64,000 bases of DNA, taken from contig NZ_JAUOPH010000003.1 in NCBI RefSeq assembly GCF_030546935.1, positions 496,001 through 560,000 of the forward strand, in the 5' to 3' direction. The translations under genes were made by a program, and so were the position numbers. Source of the DNA: Marinobacter sp. 2_MG-2023 (GTDB lineage Bacteria; Pseudomonadota; Gammaproteobacteria; Pseudomonadales; Oleiphilaceae). The notes under the pieces were generated by a model. The model made no database searches. It saw only the letters and a list, made by a program, of their open reading frames with translations, and was not told the DNA's origin. Shown one piece after another: positions 6,808 through 17,694 of this stretch. How positions within the stretch are numbered: the first letter of the stretch is position 1; each line of letters opens with the position of its first letter.

Positions 6808-7200
6808 TTAGTTTTCTGTGGGCTTTTCAGGTTTCTGTTCGGCCTCCGGCGAAGCTGAGGCCTGCTCCTGCTGCCTCTTGCGCTCCAAATCCGCTGCACC
6901 GCCCAGGAAACTGCTTAAACCGTTCTCGAACAGTCCGGACCCGAACTTGAGAAACTGCCGGGTAGACTCTTTTACAGTCCCGTCCCAGGCACTTTCAGGC
7001 AGCTCCCGAAGCGATTCGGAAACACCCGCTTTTACGCCGCGAACCACACGGGGTTCAATACCCTCTGCTGCTGCAATCAGCTCCGCGACCTTGCGATCCA
7101 GATGGGGCCGAATGATGAGTACCCAAAAGCCGTAGAGGACAACAAAAACAGCAGCAGCGGTTATCAAAAACTGTGTAACAATCAATGTCCATTCAGGCAT
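6808..7200 (-). CDS. Uncharacterised single-pass membrane protein
   Basis: The 130-residue protein has one clear transmembrane helix at about 8-30 (LIVTQFLITAAAVFVVLYGF region), then a basic and amphipathic middle, and a polar Gln/Glu/Pro-rich tail from about 105. I do not recognise a named family. It lies 27 bp downstream of the DUF445 gene on the same strand, so both may be co-expressed membrane proteins, and it is convergent with tusE. GGAGAG precedes the ATG. The gene looks real from its start signal and composition, but its function is unknown. Confidence 0.6.
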   Translation of the reverse strand: MPEWTLIVTQFLITAAAVFVVLYGFWVLIIRPHLDRKVAELIAAAEGIEPRVVRGVKAGVSESLRELPESAWDGTVKESTRQFLKFGSGLFENGLSSFLGGAADLERKRQQEQASASPEAEQKPEKPTEN

Positions 7201-7227
7201 GGCTCTCTCCTTTCGAGATTCCGGACG

Positions 7228-8439
7228 TCACAATGCAAAATGCGCCAACGCATAAAGCTGAATTGCGCCAGCAACGGCGCCTAACACGCCACCGACAAAC
7301 ATGAGCTTAACCTCCTCCTCACGAAATGCGGGCCGGAGAATGTCCTGGAATTCCGCAGGTCGCAGCGCTTTCATTTGCCCGGACAATACGCTCGCAACAA
7401 TGGGCGCTCGTTCTTTATTGAACTCGGGGTCGCTGAACACGTCATGGGTGGCAAGTAGTGCCTGCTGATTCATGGCTTTTTTCAGCTCGGTATATCCGCT
7501 CATGCCTACAGTTACCTGAGCACCCAATTTCATCAACAAGGAATTGTCCAGCAGAGGCCTGAGGTGCTTCTGGATGATCGCCCGGGTACGGTCGCCCTGG
7601 CTACCGTTAATCATGGCGTCAGCGACCTTCTCGACGGTTATCAGTTCCTCTGCAACGAGCCTGGCCCAGATCTCGCTGATTTCCGGCTGGCGTCGCAAGA
7701 ACAAACCCTGAATTTTCCAGAACAGAAATCGTCGGGGCTTCAACGGGGCAAAAATCAGATTGATGGCAATCCAGTTCGTGGTGAAACCAATAACAAAGCC
7801 GCCAACAGGCAGCAGCCATGGCACTGGATAAGATGACCAGACTGGCGCAAGAACACACCCCAAAAGACCACCAATAACAGCCCCACGGTTAACGACGGAA
7901 CGAAGCTCAATTGCGCCCGCCTTCTGGAATATGCGATTCATGAGATCCGGGTGGTGTTTCAGCTCAGTGCTCAGCAAGGCTTTAAGGTCGACCAATTCCC
8001 CAAGGTCATCACCAAAATCATCAACAAGATCCCCCACCCTGTCAGGCAACTGCTCTCGAGCCCACTGATATATCCGCCGACGCAAGAATAAAGGCAGATT
8101 GTCCCAGAGCACCGGTTGGATTTCATACATCACCTCGTCGATGTACTCATCCAATCTTGGTGTTACCTGGGAAATTACCTGTTCGATTATGCGCTGGGGT
8201 TCAAGTTTCTGATAAACGGCGTTCAGATCACCAAACTGCCTGAGGGTCCGGTCGATACAGATGTGCGCCATCTTTTCTGATTTGCGGGGAATAACGCCTT
8301 GCCACCCTATTAGCCCGATCCCCATAAAGTGAACCGGATAGAACGACATTTGTATTGCAAGCCAGTTCGTAAACCAGCCCGTAAAGGCGGCCATAATGGG
8401 CACGGAAAGAAGTGCAGCGTCGATCAAGCGGTACCCCAT
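7228..8439 (-). CDS. DUF445 domain membrane protein
   Basis: The 403-residue protein is of the DUF445 (YheB/YjiN-like) family. It starts with a membrane segment containing GWFTNWLAIQMSFYP (about 21-35) and repeats a similar motif at about 215-232 (GFTTNWIAINLIF), which suggests two related halves. A last hydrophobic segment closes the C-terminus at about 378-402. The function of the family is unknown; members are inner membrane proteins. It is probably transcribed with the small membrane protein downstream. The nfuA gene upstream is separated by 167 bp and a terminator-like hairpin. Confidence 0.8.
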   Translation of the reverse strand: MGYRLIDAALLSVPIMAAFTGWFTNWLAIQMSFYPVHFMGIGLIGWQGVIPRKSEKMAHICIDRTLRQFGDLNAVYQKLEPQRIIEQVISQVTPRLDEYIDEVMYEIQPVLWDNLPLFLRRRIYQWAREQLPDRVGDLVDDFGDDLGELVDLKALLSTELKHHPDLMNRIFQKAGAIELRSVVNRGAVIGGLLGCVLAPVWSSYPVPWLLPVGGFVIGFTTNWIAINLIFAPLKPRRFLFWKIQGLFLRRQPEISEIWARLVAEELITVEKVADAMINGSQGDRTRAIIQKHLRPLLDNSLLMKLGAQVTVGMSGYTELKKAMNQQALLATHDVFSDPEFNKERAPIVASVLSGQMKALRPAEFQDILRPAFREEEVKLMFVGGVLGAVAGAIQLYALAHFAL

Positions 8440-8575
8440 AAAAGCAGAAGTCTGGCCTGTAGAGTATCTCGTTTCCCCGCAGGCCGAGGCAGAATTTACT
8501 GCCTCTGTTTATGGAGTAGATAATGCTATAGCTCGGCACCAAGGGCATTGGCCGAACCGCCACCGCGAAAGAATA

Positions 8576-8601
8576 AGTGCAGGCGCAAGAACGCCCGCAC
8601 T
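8576..8601 (-). terminator. Probable terminator of nfuA
   Basis: Read on the minus strand AGTGCGGGCG pairs with CGCCTGCACT (one G-U pair) around a 6-nt loop, followed by TTATTCTTT. It lies just past the nfuA stop codon. Confidence 0.55.
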
Positions 8602-8606
8602 GTACA

Positions 8607-9194
8607 TTACTGGTAGTAGGCGTTTTCGGTTTGCGTATGATCCGTTACATCCCGAACGGCGGTAATTTCAGGTACTCGCTCCTTGAGGGTCGATTCAACG
8701 CCTTGCTTCAGGGTAAGACTGACCGCGGAGCAGCCCTGGCAACCACCACCAAAGCGAAGTACAGCGACGGACTCGTCCACAATCTCCACCAGTGACACAT
8801 CACCGCCGTGGGCAGCAAGATTGGGGTTTATCTCTGAAGCCAGTACATAATTCACACGATCAGGCAGTGGTGCATCATCGTCAACGTTCGGCACCTTCGC
8901 ATTCGGTGCCTTGATAGTGAGCTGGCCACCCATTTGATCTTTGGAGTAGTCAACGAAGGCCTCTTCAAGAAAAGGTACGGAGTTGTGATCCAGGTACAAA
9001 GTGAACTTTTCGAGATCTACCTGCTCATCTGTAGGTACAATCTCGTTAGGCGGGCAATACGCCAAGCAGGTTTCAGCATTTTTGGTGCCTGGCTGAGTTA
9101 CGAATATTCGCACACCCATGCCTTCCACATCCTGCTTTTCGATAAGTTGTGCAAGATAATCCCGTGCGGGATCTGTCACAGTAACCAATGCCAT
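8607..9194 (-). CDS. nfuA: Fe-S biogenesis protein NfuA
   Basis: The 195-residue protein joins a degenerate A-type carrier domain (about 1-100) to a Nfu domain (about 110-185) with the cluster-binding motif CQGC at about 152-155. NfuA carries a [4Fe-4S] cluster to client proteins and protects them under iron starvation or oxidative stress. The C-terminal motif [14 protein letters not shown] is diagnostic. It is divergent from metH with 241 bp between them, a region with two inverted repeats that could be regulatory. The length agrees with E. coli NfuA (191). Confidence 0.95.
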   Translation of the reverse strand: MALVTVTDPARDYLAQLIEKQDVEGMGVRIFVTQPGTKNAETCLAYCPPNEIVPTDEQVDLEKFTLYLDHNSVPFLEEAFVDYSKDQMGGQLTIKAPNAKVPNVDDDAPLPDRVNYVLASEINPNLAAHGGDVSLVEIVDESVAVLRFGGGCQGCSAVSLTLKQGVESTLKERVPEITAVRDVTDHTQTENAYYQ

Positions 9195-9250
9195 GTTTGT
9201 AAACCCGTTGGTAAGTTTGTATTCATTTTAAGGCAGTTCGCTGCAACATG

Positions 9251-9298
9251 AAAGACCAAGTAAATTAGTTGGTCTTTTGCCGGGTAATGACTTACCCG
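9251..9298. promoter_or_regulatory. Two inverted repeats in the nfuA-metH divergent region
   Basis: AAAGACCAA (9251-9259) and TTGGTCTTT (9269-9277) form a 9-bp hairpin. Three bases on, CGGGTAA (9281-9287) and TTACCCG (9292-9298) form a second perfect 7-bp repeat. They sit 57-104 bp upstream of nfuA. They may be operators or, for the first one, a weak plus-strand terminator ending in TTTT. No known box is recognised. Confidence 0.4.
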
Positions 9299-9375
9299 TA
9301 TCATATACCCGATGCCCGGAGCTTGACGTAGGTAAAGAATAACCATGCACGAAACTACGACTGGCACCGCCATTT

Positions 9376-9384
9376 TGCTATGAT
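9376..9384 (+). promoter_or_regulatory. Extended -10 promoter of metH
   Basis: TGCTATGAT at 9376-9384 is an extended -10 element (TG-n-TATGAT) with no good -35 box upstream. Transcription would start near 9391, about 45 bp before the metH start. This short leader leaves no room for a cobalamin or SAM riboswitch downstream of it. Confidence 0.5.
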
Positions 9385-9435
9385 CGCGCGCCAAAGACAC
9401 AAATACGCTGTTTATACCGACATCCGGAACTGACT

Positions 9436-13134
<3,699 letters not shown>

Positions 13135-13167
13135 AGATCAGTCTCACACTCAGACAGGATGAGCTTT

Positions 13168-13410
13168 ATGACAAATGCGCCGGATACAGAAAAAACCAAT
13201 AATAAAAAAGCCAGAGGCACCGGCCCCAGCGTTTTTAAAGTAATGCAGAGCGTCGCAGCCGGCGCTCTGGGTGTTCAGTCCAACAAGCGCCATGAAGAAG
13301 ATTTTGCGAGCCATAGCCCCTGGCCATACATTATTGGTGGCCTGCTGTTCACAACACTTTTCGTTGGCACACTCGTTCTTGTCGTGCGGGTAGTTCTATC
13401 CGGGCAGTAG
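13168..13410 (+). CDS. DUF2970 domain small membrane protein
   Basis: The 80-residue protein has a polar basic N-terminus, the DUF2970 core (SVFKVMQSVAAGALGVQSNK, about 19-38) and one C-terminal transmembrane helix at about 53-77. The family function is unknown. I chose the ATG at 13168 because AGGA lies eight bases upstream; the in-frame ATG at 13159 touches that same AGG and has no free ribosome site. It follows metH closely and probably shares its transcript. It ends five bases before the stop of a tiny convergent gene. Confidence 0.75.
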   Translation: MTNAPDTEKTNNKKARGTGPSVFKVMQSVAAGALGVQSNKRHEEDFASHSPWPYIIGGLLFTTLFVGTLVLVVRVVLSGQ

Positions 13411-13415
13411 TAGGT

Positions 13416-13520
13416 CTACTGCCCTGAAACCCAAACCACGGCGAACACAACTACAAGCGCCACAAGTGCCACTGAAGCTATGGCATCGGCGTAGCTGTCT
13501 GATCGCATGAGTTTTTTCAT
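13416..13520 (-). CDS. 34-residue single-pass membrane peptide
   Basis: A minus-strand frame from ATG 13518-13520 to TAG 13416-13418 encodes 34 residues: a short basic and polar head (MKKLMRSDSYADA) and one hydrophobic helix rich in Val, Ala and Leu, then a short polar end. AAAGGAG sits seven bases before the ATG, a near-ideal ribosome site. It is convergent with the DUF2970 gene and divergent from cysI. I do not recognise the family. It looks like the small single-helix subunits that accompany membrane complexes, but nothing nearby names a partner. Support is the start signal, the clear topology and the tight packing against its neighbour. Confidence 0.6.
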   Translation of the reverse strand: MKKLMRSDSYADAIASVALVALVVVFAVVWVSGQ

Positions 13521-13783
13521 CGTGTGCTCCTTTGTTCTCGGTAAGACGGCAAATTGTTATTCTTCCCTCATTAAAGCAGCAAATTGACATTCGTCCAGCT
13601 TGCCGCATCTCTCCTTATCACCTGAATCGATAAACATATCTTGAAATAATCGTTTCTAGAATAAAAAGCCGCTGTTATCCTTCGTTTCAGATATAAGGCC
13701 CCGATTTCGGGCGCACTTGGCAATTCATAAACTGAATCTGTCCGGCGCAAGCCGTTACGACATTTTATCCAGGACTTTCCTTT

Positions 13784-15436
13784 ATGTACGTATACGATGA
13801 ACACGATCGGCAAATGATGGCCGAGCGGGTTGCACAATTCCGGGATCAGACCACGCGGGCGCTGGCCGGAGAGTTGGCAGAGGACGAATTTCTCCCTTTG
13901 CGCCTTCAGAACGGTCTCTACGTTCAGCGGCTTGCACCCATGCTGCGCATCTGTGTGCCTTACGGTATGTTGCGCTCTGTTCAACTGCGCCGTCTGGCAC
14001 GGATTACACGAGATTACGATAAAGGTTACGCACACTTCACGACACGACAAAATGTCCAGCTTAACTGGCCGGCAGTGGAAGACGTGCCTGACATTCTGGC
14101 TGAACTGGCGGAAGTGGAGATGCATGCCAACCAGACCAGCGGAAACTGCATAAGGAATACCACGACAGACCAATTTGCGGCTGTACAGTCAGATGAACTG
14201 GTAGACCCCCGGCCCTACTGCGAAATTATTCGTCAGTGGTCGACCTTTCATCCGGAATTTGCGTTTCTGCCAAGAAAATTCAAGGTTGCCGTCAATGCCT
14301 CAGAGAAAACTGACAGAGCTGCTATCCGGGTGCACGATATAGGGCTTCAAATTGTGCGCAATGAAGCGGGAGAGATTGGTTTTCGGGTTCATGTAGGTGG
14401 TGGCCTGGGGCGCACGCCAATGGTTGCCCCGGTTATCCGTGAGTTTCTACCGGAGCTAGACTTGCTTACCTATCTGGAAGCCGTTCTGAGGGTCTACAAC
14501 CGCTATGGTCGCCGCGACAACAAGTTCAAGGCACGCATCAAGATCCTGGTAAAGGCTTTGACGCCAGAGGGTTTTGCCGAGAAAGTTGAAGCTGAATGGG
14601 CGCACATCAAGGATTCGCCAAGCCGCCTGACCCCTGAGGCGATTGAGCGGGTTCAGGGCTACTTCACCGAGCCTGCATATGCTGCCCTGAACAGCCGAGC
14701 TGACCTGCTGGCGCAGCAACGGTTCGAAAACCGTGAGTTTGATCAGTGGGTGAAGCACAACGTGGATACCCATAAAAAAACCGGGTACGCCATCGTTTCT
14801 TTAACCATGAAGAAAACCGGCACACCACCAGGCGATGTGACCGACCGGCAGCTGGAACAGATTGCAGACCTTGCAGATGAATTCAGTTTCGGTGAAGTGC
14901 GGGTAACTCATCAACAGAACGTGGTGCTGGCAGATGTTCGTCAGGATCGCCTGCTGGAGCTTTGGCAGCAGATTGTTCCTATGGGGTTCGGAACAGCCAA
15001 CCTGAATACCTTGACAGATATTATCTGCTGTCCTGGTGGTGATTTCTGTGCCTTGGCAAATGCCAAGTCCATTCCGGTAGCCGAATCGATTCAGCGCCGT
15101 TTCGACAACCTCGACTTTTTGTATGACCTAGGCGAAATCGACTTGAACATTTCGGGTTGCATGAATGCTTGTGGCCACCACCATGTCGGCACTATCGGTG
15201 TTCTGGGGGTCGACAAAAAGGGTCAGGAGTTCTACCAGGTCAGCCTGGGTGGGTCATCACAGCATGATGCTTCAATCGGTAAAATTCTGGGCCCTTCTTT
15301 CGCGCGGGATGAGATGCCCGAGGTAATCAGCAAGATTGTCGATGTTTACGTAACCAAACGCACGGAAGAGGAATCTTTCCTGGATACTTATCGTCGTGTT
15401 GGAATCGGACCTTTCAAGGAGCGGGTTTATGCCTGA
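13784..15436 (+). CDS. cysI: Assimilatory sulfite reductase haemoprotein (nitrite/sulfite reductase family)
   Basis: The 550-residue enzyme reduces sulfite to sulfide with sirohaem and a [4Fe-4S] cluster. The cluster ligands are seen as CPGGDFC near 416-422 and SGCMNACG near 456-463. Two ferredoxin-like half domains (about 50-120 and 320-390) flank them. The next gene, DUF934, overlaps the stop by eight bases, a pairing found in Pseudomonas where this protein is called CysI. Nitrite reductase is the alternative, but no nitrate assimilation gene lies here. The sirohaem precursor comes from CobA at 34.6 kb. About 260 bp upstream separate it from the small membrane peptide. Confidence 0.9.
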   Translation: MYVYDEHDRQMMAERVAQFRDQTTRALAGELAEDEFLPLRLQNGLYVQRLAPMLRICVPYGMLRSVQLRRLARITRDYDKGYAHFTTRQNVQLNWPAVEDVPDILAELAEVEMHANQTSGNCIRNTTTDQFAAVQSDELVDPRPYCEIIRQWSTFHPEFAFLPRKFKVAVNASEKTDRAAIRVHDIGLQIVRNEAGEIGFRVHVGGGLGRTPMVAPVIREFLPELDLLTYLEAVLRVYNRYGRRDNKFKARIKILVKALTPEGFAEKVEAEWAHIKDSPSRLTPEAIERVQGYFTEPAYAALNSRADLLAQQRFENREFDQWVKHNVDTHKKTGYAIVSLTMKKTGTPPGDVTDRQLEQIADLADEFSFGEVRVTHQQNVVLADVRQDRLLELWQQIVPMGFGTANLNTLTDIICCPGGDFCALANAKSIPVAESIQRRFDNLDFLYDLGEIDLNISGCMNACGHHHVGTIGVLGVDKKGQEFYQVSLGGSSQHDASIGKILGPSFARDEMPEVISKIVDVYVTKRTEEESFLDTYRRVGIGPFKERVYA

Positions 15437-15935
15437 CATCATTTTTCAGGACGGCAGTGTCCGTCAGAACGGGTGGGTTGTTGTTCCCCGCTCAGAAGCC
15501 GGGGATGCATTGGATATTCCTGATAATAAAAGCGCGCTGATACCGGCCGAGGTTTGGCTTGAGGGTCGCCAACATTTCGCCGGAAGAGATGATATCGGGG
15601 TGTGGTTCGACAGCCATGATGAGCCGGAGATTCTGGCAGACTATGTTCATGAACTGCCGTTGATTGCCGTGAATTTCCCAAAGTTCAGTGATGGGCGGGG
15701 TTACAGCATAGGCCGCTTGTTGAGAGAACGGTTTGGCTATAAAAACGAACTGCGGGCGATTGGCGATGTGCTACTGGATCAACTTCAGTTTATGAAACGT
15801 TGCGGCTTTGATACTTATGAGCTTCGGCCTGATAAAGATATCCGCAAAGCGGCACAATCTCTGAACTTCTTCAGTCAGGGCTACCAGGCAGCGACGGACA
15901 CAGATTTGCCGCTGTTTCGACGCAGAGCGTCTTAG
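15429..15935 (+). CDS. DUF934 protein, sulfite reductase partner
   Basis: The ATG at 15429 overlaps the cysI stop (TATGCCTGA), giving 168 residues and translational coupling; the longer reading from 15396 lies inside cysI. The DUF934 core is seen as SDGRGYSIGRLLRERFGYKN at about 89-108 and a later LDQLQFMKRCGFDTY (about 117-131). Members sit almost always next to cysI in proteobacteria that lack the flavoprotein CysJ, and are thought to help electron delivery or assembly. The exact role is not established. No metal-binding cysteine cluster is visible. Confidence 0.88.
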   Translation: MPDIIFQDGSVRQNGWVVVPRSEAGDALDIPDNKSALIPAEVWLEGRQHFAGRDDIGVWFDSHDEPEILADYVHELPLIAVNFPKFSDGRGYSIGRLLRERFGYKNELRAIGDVLLDQLQFMKRCGFDTYELRPDKDIRKAAQSLNFFSQGYQAATDTDLPLFRRRAS

Positions 15936-15952
15936 CCTTAATGCCGGGTTAC

Positions 15953-15988
15953 ACATTCAGGGGCGGCAGGCCTGCCGCCCCTGAATGT
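15953..15988. repeat. 36-bp perfect palindrome between convergent genes
   Basis: The 18-base arm ACATTCAGGGGCGGCAGG (15953-15970) is followed with no spacer by its exact reverse complement (15971-15988). It lies between the stops of the DUF934 gene and sohB. There is no T run on either side, so it is not a standard intrinsic terminator, although a GC-rich hairpin on both strands could still stop or shield both transcripts. Confidence 0.85.
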
Positions 15989-15996
15989 TCGAAGTA

Positions 15997-17058
15997 CTAT
16001 TGGATTTTCTGGTTGCGAAGCGCGCTGAGAACCTTCCATACAGAGTGTTCAAGTGCCGCACTGGTCGCCAATCCGAGTTTTTCGGGAAGGGTTCGCTTAC
16101 GTTCGAATGAAACGGAAACTACGTCTGCCCTGTCGCAAGCTTCGATAAGATATTCATCAGAGGTTTTGATCTCGTCAACAAGCTTCACTTCCAGAGCACG
16201 CTTCCCGAACCAGATATCGCCCGTAGCTACAGCCGCAATATCGAGTTCCGGGCGACGTTCGCTTACATATTCCTTGAACAGAACGTGCGTATCTTCCAGG
16301 TCTTCCAGGAATTTTTGCCGGCCCTTCTCTGTATTTTCACCGAAAATGGTCATGGTCCGCTTGTGCTCACCAGCTGTCAGCACTTCAAAATCCACGTTAT
16401 TTTTCTTAAGTAGCCGGTTAAAGTTAGGCAGTTGGGCAACCACCCCAATCGAACCGAGTACAGCAAACGGCGAGGCGATAATCCGGTCCGCCACACAGGC
16501 CATCATGTAACCACCGCTTGCAGCCACTTTATCTACACAAGCTGTGAGGTGGATGCCCTTGCTACGGATCCTGTCAAGTTGTGCTGCCGCCAGGCCATAG
16601 GAATGCACCAGTCCACCGCCACTTTCCAACCGGATAACCACTTCATCTTTACCAGGCTCTGCAACACTCAGTACCGCAGAAATAGCACGACGGAGTGTAT
16701 CGGTTTCACTGGCTTTAATGTCACCATCAAAATCCAGAACATAGATGCGTGCAGGAGCAGCCTCAGGAGAATCGGCATCGGACTTCTTGGCTTTATCCGC
16801 TTTTTTTTCTGCCTTGTCTTTTTTCTTTTTGGCTTTACTCCAGGCTTTACGTTCGTAATCAGACATCAATCGAGCCTGAATAGACTCACGCAACTTTCGA
16901 TATTTATCGTTGAGCTTGCGGATTTGCAGCTCACCCTCGTCGTGGTCCCCCCTCTCTTTATGGGTTGCCGAGACAATAATGGACACGACCACTATTGCTG
17001 CAATAACAAAAGTGACCACCTTTGCCAAAAACAAACCGTATTCAGTCAGGAACTCCAA
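15997..17058 (-). CDS. sohB: Inner membrane serine protease SohB
   Basis: The 353-residue S49-family protease has an N-terminal membrane segment (about 7-28), a Lys-rich linker at about 65-95, and the protease domain with ASGGYMMACVADRI near 187-200, which contains the nucleophile serine, and the following GSIGVVAQLPNFNRLL near 207-222. SohB resembles SppA and removes peptides at the periplasmic face of the membrane. The length and the single-domain form match E. coli SohB (349). It is convergent with the DUF934 gene across the palindrome. Confidence 0.93.
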   Translation of the reverse strand: MEFLTEYGLFLAKVVTFVIAAIVVVSIIVSATHKERGDHDEGELQIRKLNDKYRKLRESIQARLMSDYERKAWSKAKKKKDKAEKKADKAKKSDADSPEAAPARIYVLDFDGDIKASETDTLRRAISAVLSVAEPGKDEVVIRLESGGGLVHSYGLAAAQLDRIRSKGIHLTACVDKVAASGGYMMACVADRIIASPFAVLGSIGVVAQLPNFNRLLKKNNVDFEVLTAGEHKRTMTIFGENTEKGRQKFLEDLEDTHVLFKEYVSERRPELDIAAVATGDIWFGKRALEVKLVDEIKTSDEYLIEACDRADVVSVSFERKRTLPEKLGLATSAALEHSVWKVLSALRNQKIQ

Positions 17059-17286
17059 ATCGCTTCTCCAGCCAGTTAAGCAAGCACGAGAGTGTAACTT
17101 ACCGAAACTCTGGTGATAAGCAGAGCAAAAAAATTAAAACAAGCGTTCGATCGAGCTTGACAGTGATTAAATCTCACCATAAAGTCGAATGGCGAAGTCG
17201 GCTCTACCCGGCTGCCGCCGAGGCTTGCAAAGCCAGGCACCCAAAGCCGTTATCATGACAAGACAACCATCAAAAAGGGTAAAATA

Positions 17287-17601
17287 ATGTCTGTAGATCA
17301 AATCTTTCAGAAACTCGAGCAGAACTTCAACGCAGACGCAGCTCAGGGCCTGGATCTTGTATTCCAGTTTGATATCGAAGATGACAAAATCCATCATCTG
17401 GTCATCAAAGACGGAACATGCACACTGCATGAAGGCCCTCACGAAGACCCTTCAGTAACGCTTATCATGAACTCTGAAACCCTGCAGGGTATTGTTTCCG
17501 GCGAAACCGACGGCATGCAGGCCTTTATGGCAGGCCAGCTGCGCGCCGAAGGCGACATGATGTTGGCCACCAAACTGGGCGAGCTGTTCAATATGGGCTG
17601 A
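17287..17601 (+). CDS. SCP2 sterol-binding domain protein
   Basis: The 104-residue protein is a single SCP2 domain, with the family features GLDLVFQFDIEDDKIHHLVI at about 19-38, DPSVTLIMNSETLQ near 55-68 and a C-terminal KLGELFNMG. Such domains bind fatty acyl chains or other hydrophobic ligands; bacterial stand-alone members are mostly uncharacterised. GGG lies nine bases before the ATG (AAAAAGGGTAAAATA). It is a single-gene unit closed by a clear terminator. Confidence 0.85.
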   Translation: MSVDQIFQKLEQNFNADAAQGLDLVFQFDIEDDKIHHLVIKDGTCTLHEGPHEDPSVTLIMNSETLQGIVSGETDGMQAFMAGQLRAEGDMMLATKLGELFNMG

Positions 17602-17640
17602 TGGTCTCTATTGAGGCATCAAGAGTTGAGCTCATAAAAA

Positions 17641-17665
17641 AACCCGCACCAAACGCGGGTTTTTT
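17641..17665. terminator. Bidirectional intrinsic terminator between SCP2 gene and fimL
   Basis: AACCCGC (17641-17647), 7-nt loop, GCGGGTT (17655-17661), then T residues to 17665. An A run at 17634-17642 gives the U tract for the minus strand, so it can serve both convergent genes. Confidence 0.85.
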
Positions 17666-17694
17666 GTTGCCTGGAATATTGGATCAAACCGTTA

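Noticed and set aside
9385-9435. Cobalamin or SAM riboswitch before metH
   Set aside because: The leader after the extended -10 box is only about 45 nt and lacks the B12 box and other conserved riboswitch elements.
16084-16091. KOPS-like octamers (GGGNAGGG) for FtsK orientation, for example here, 29714-29721, and on the minus strand at 26483-26490 and 42599-42606
   Set aside because: Only a few found by eye and split between strands; too few to give a direction toward dif.
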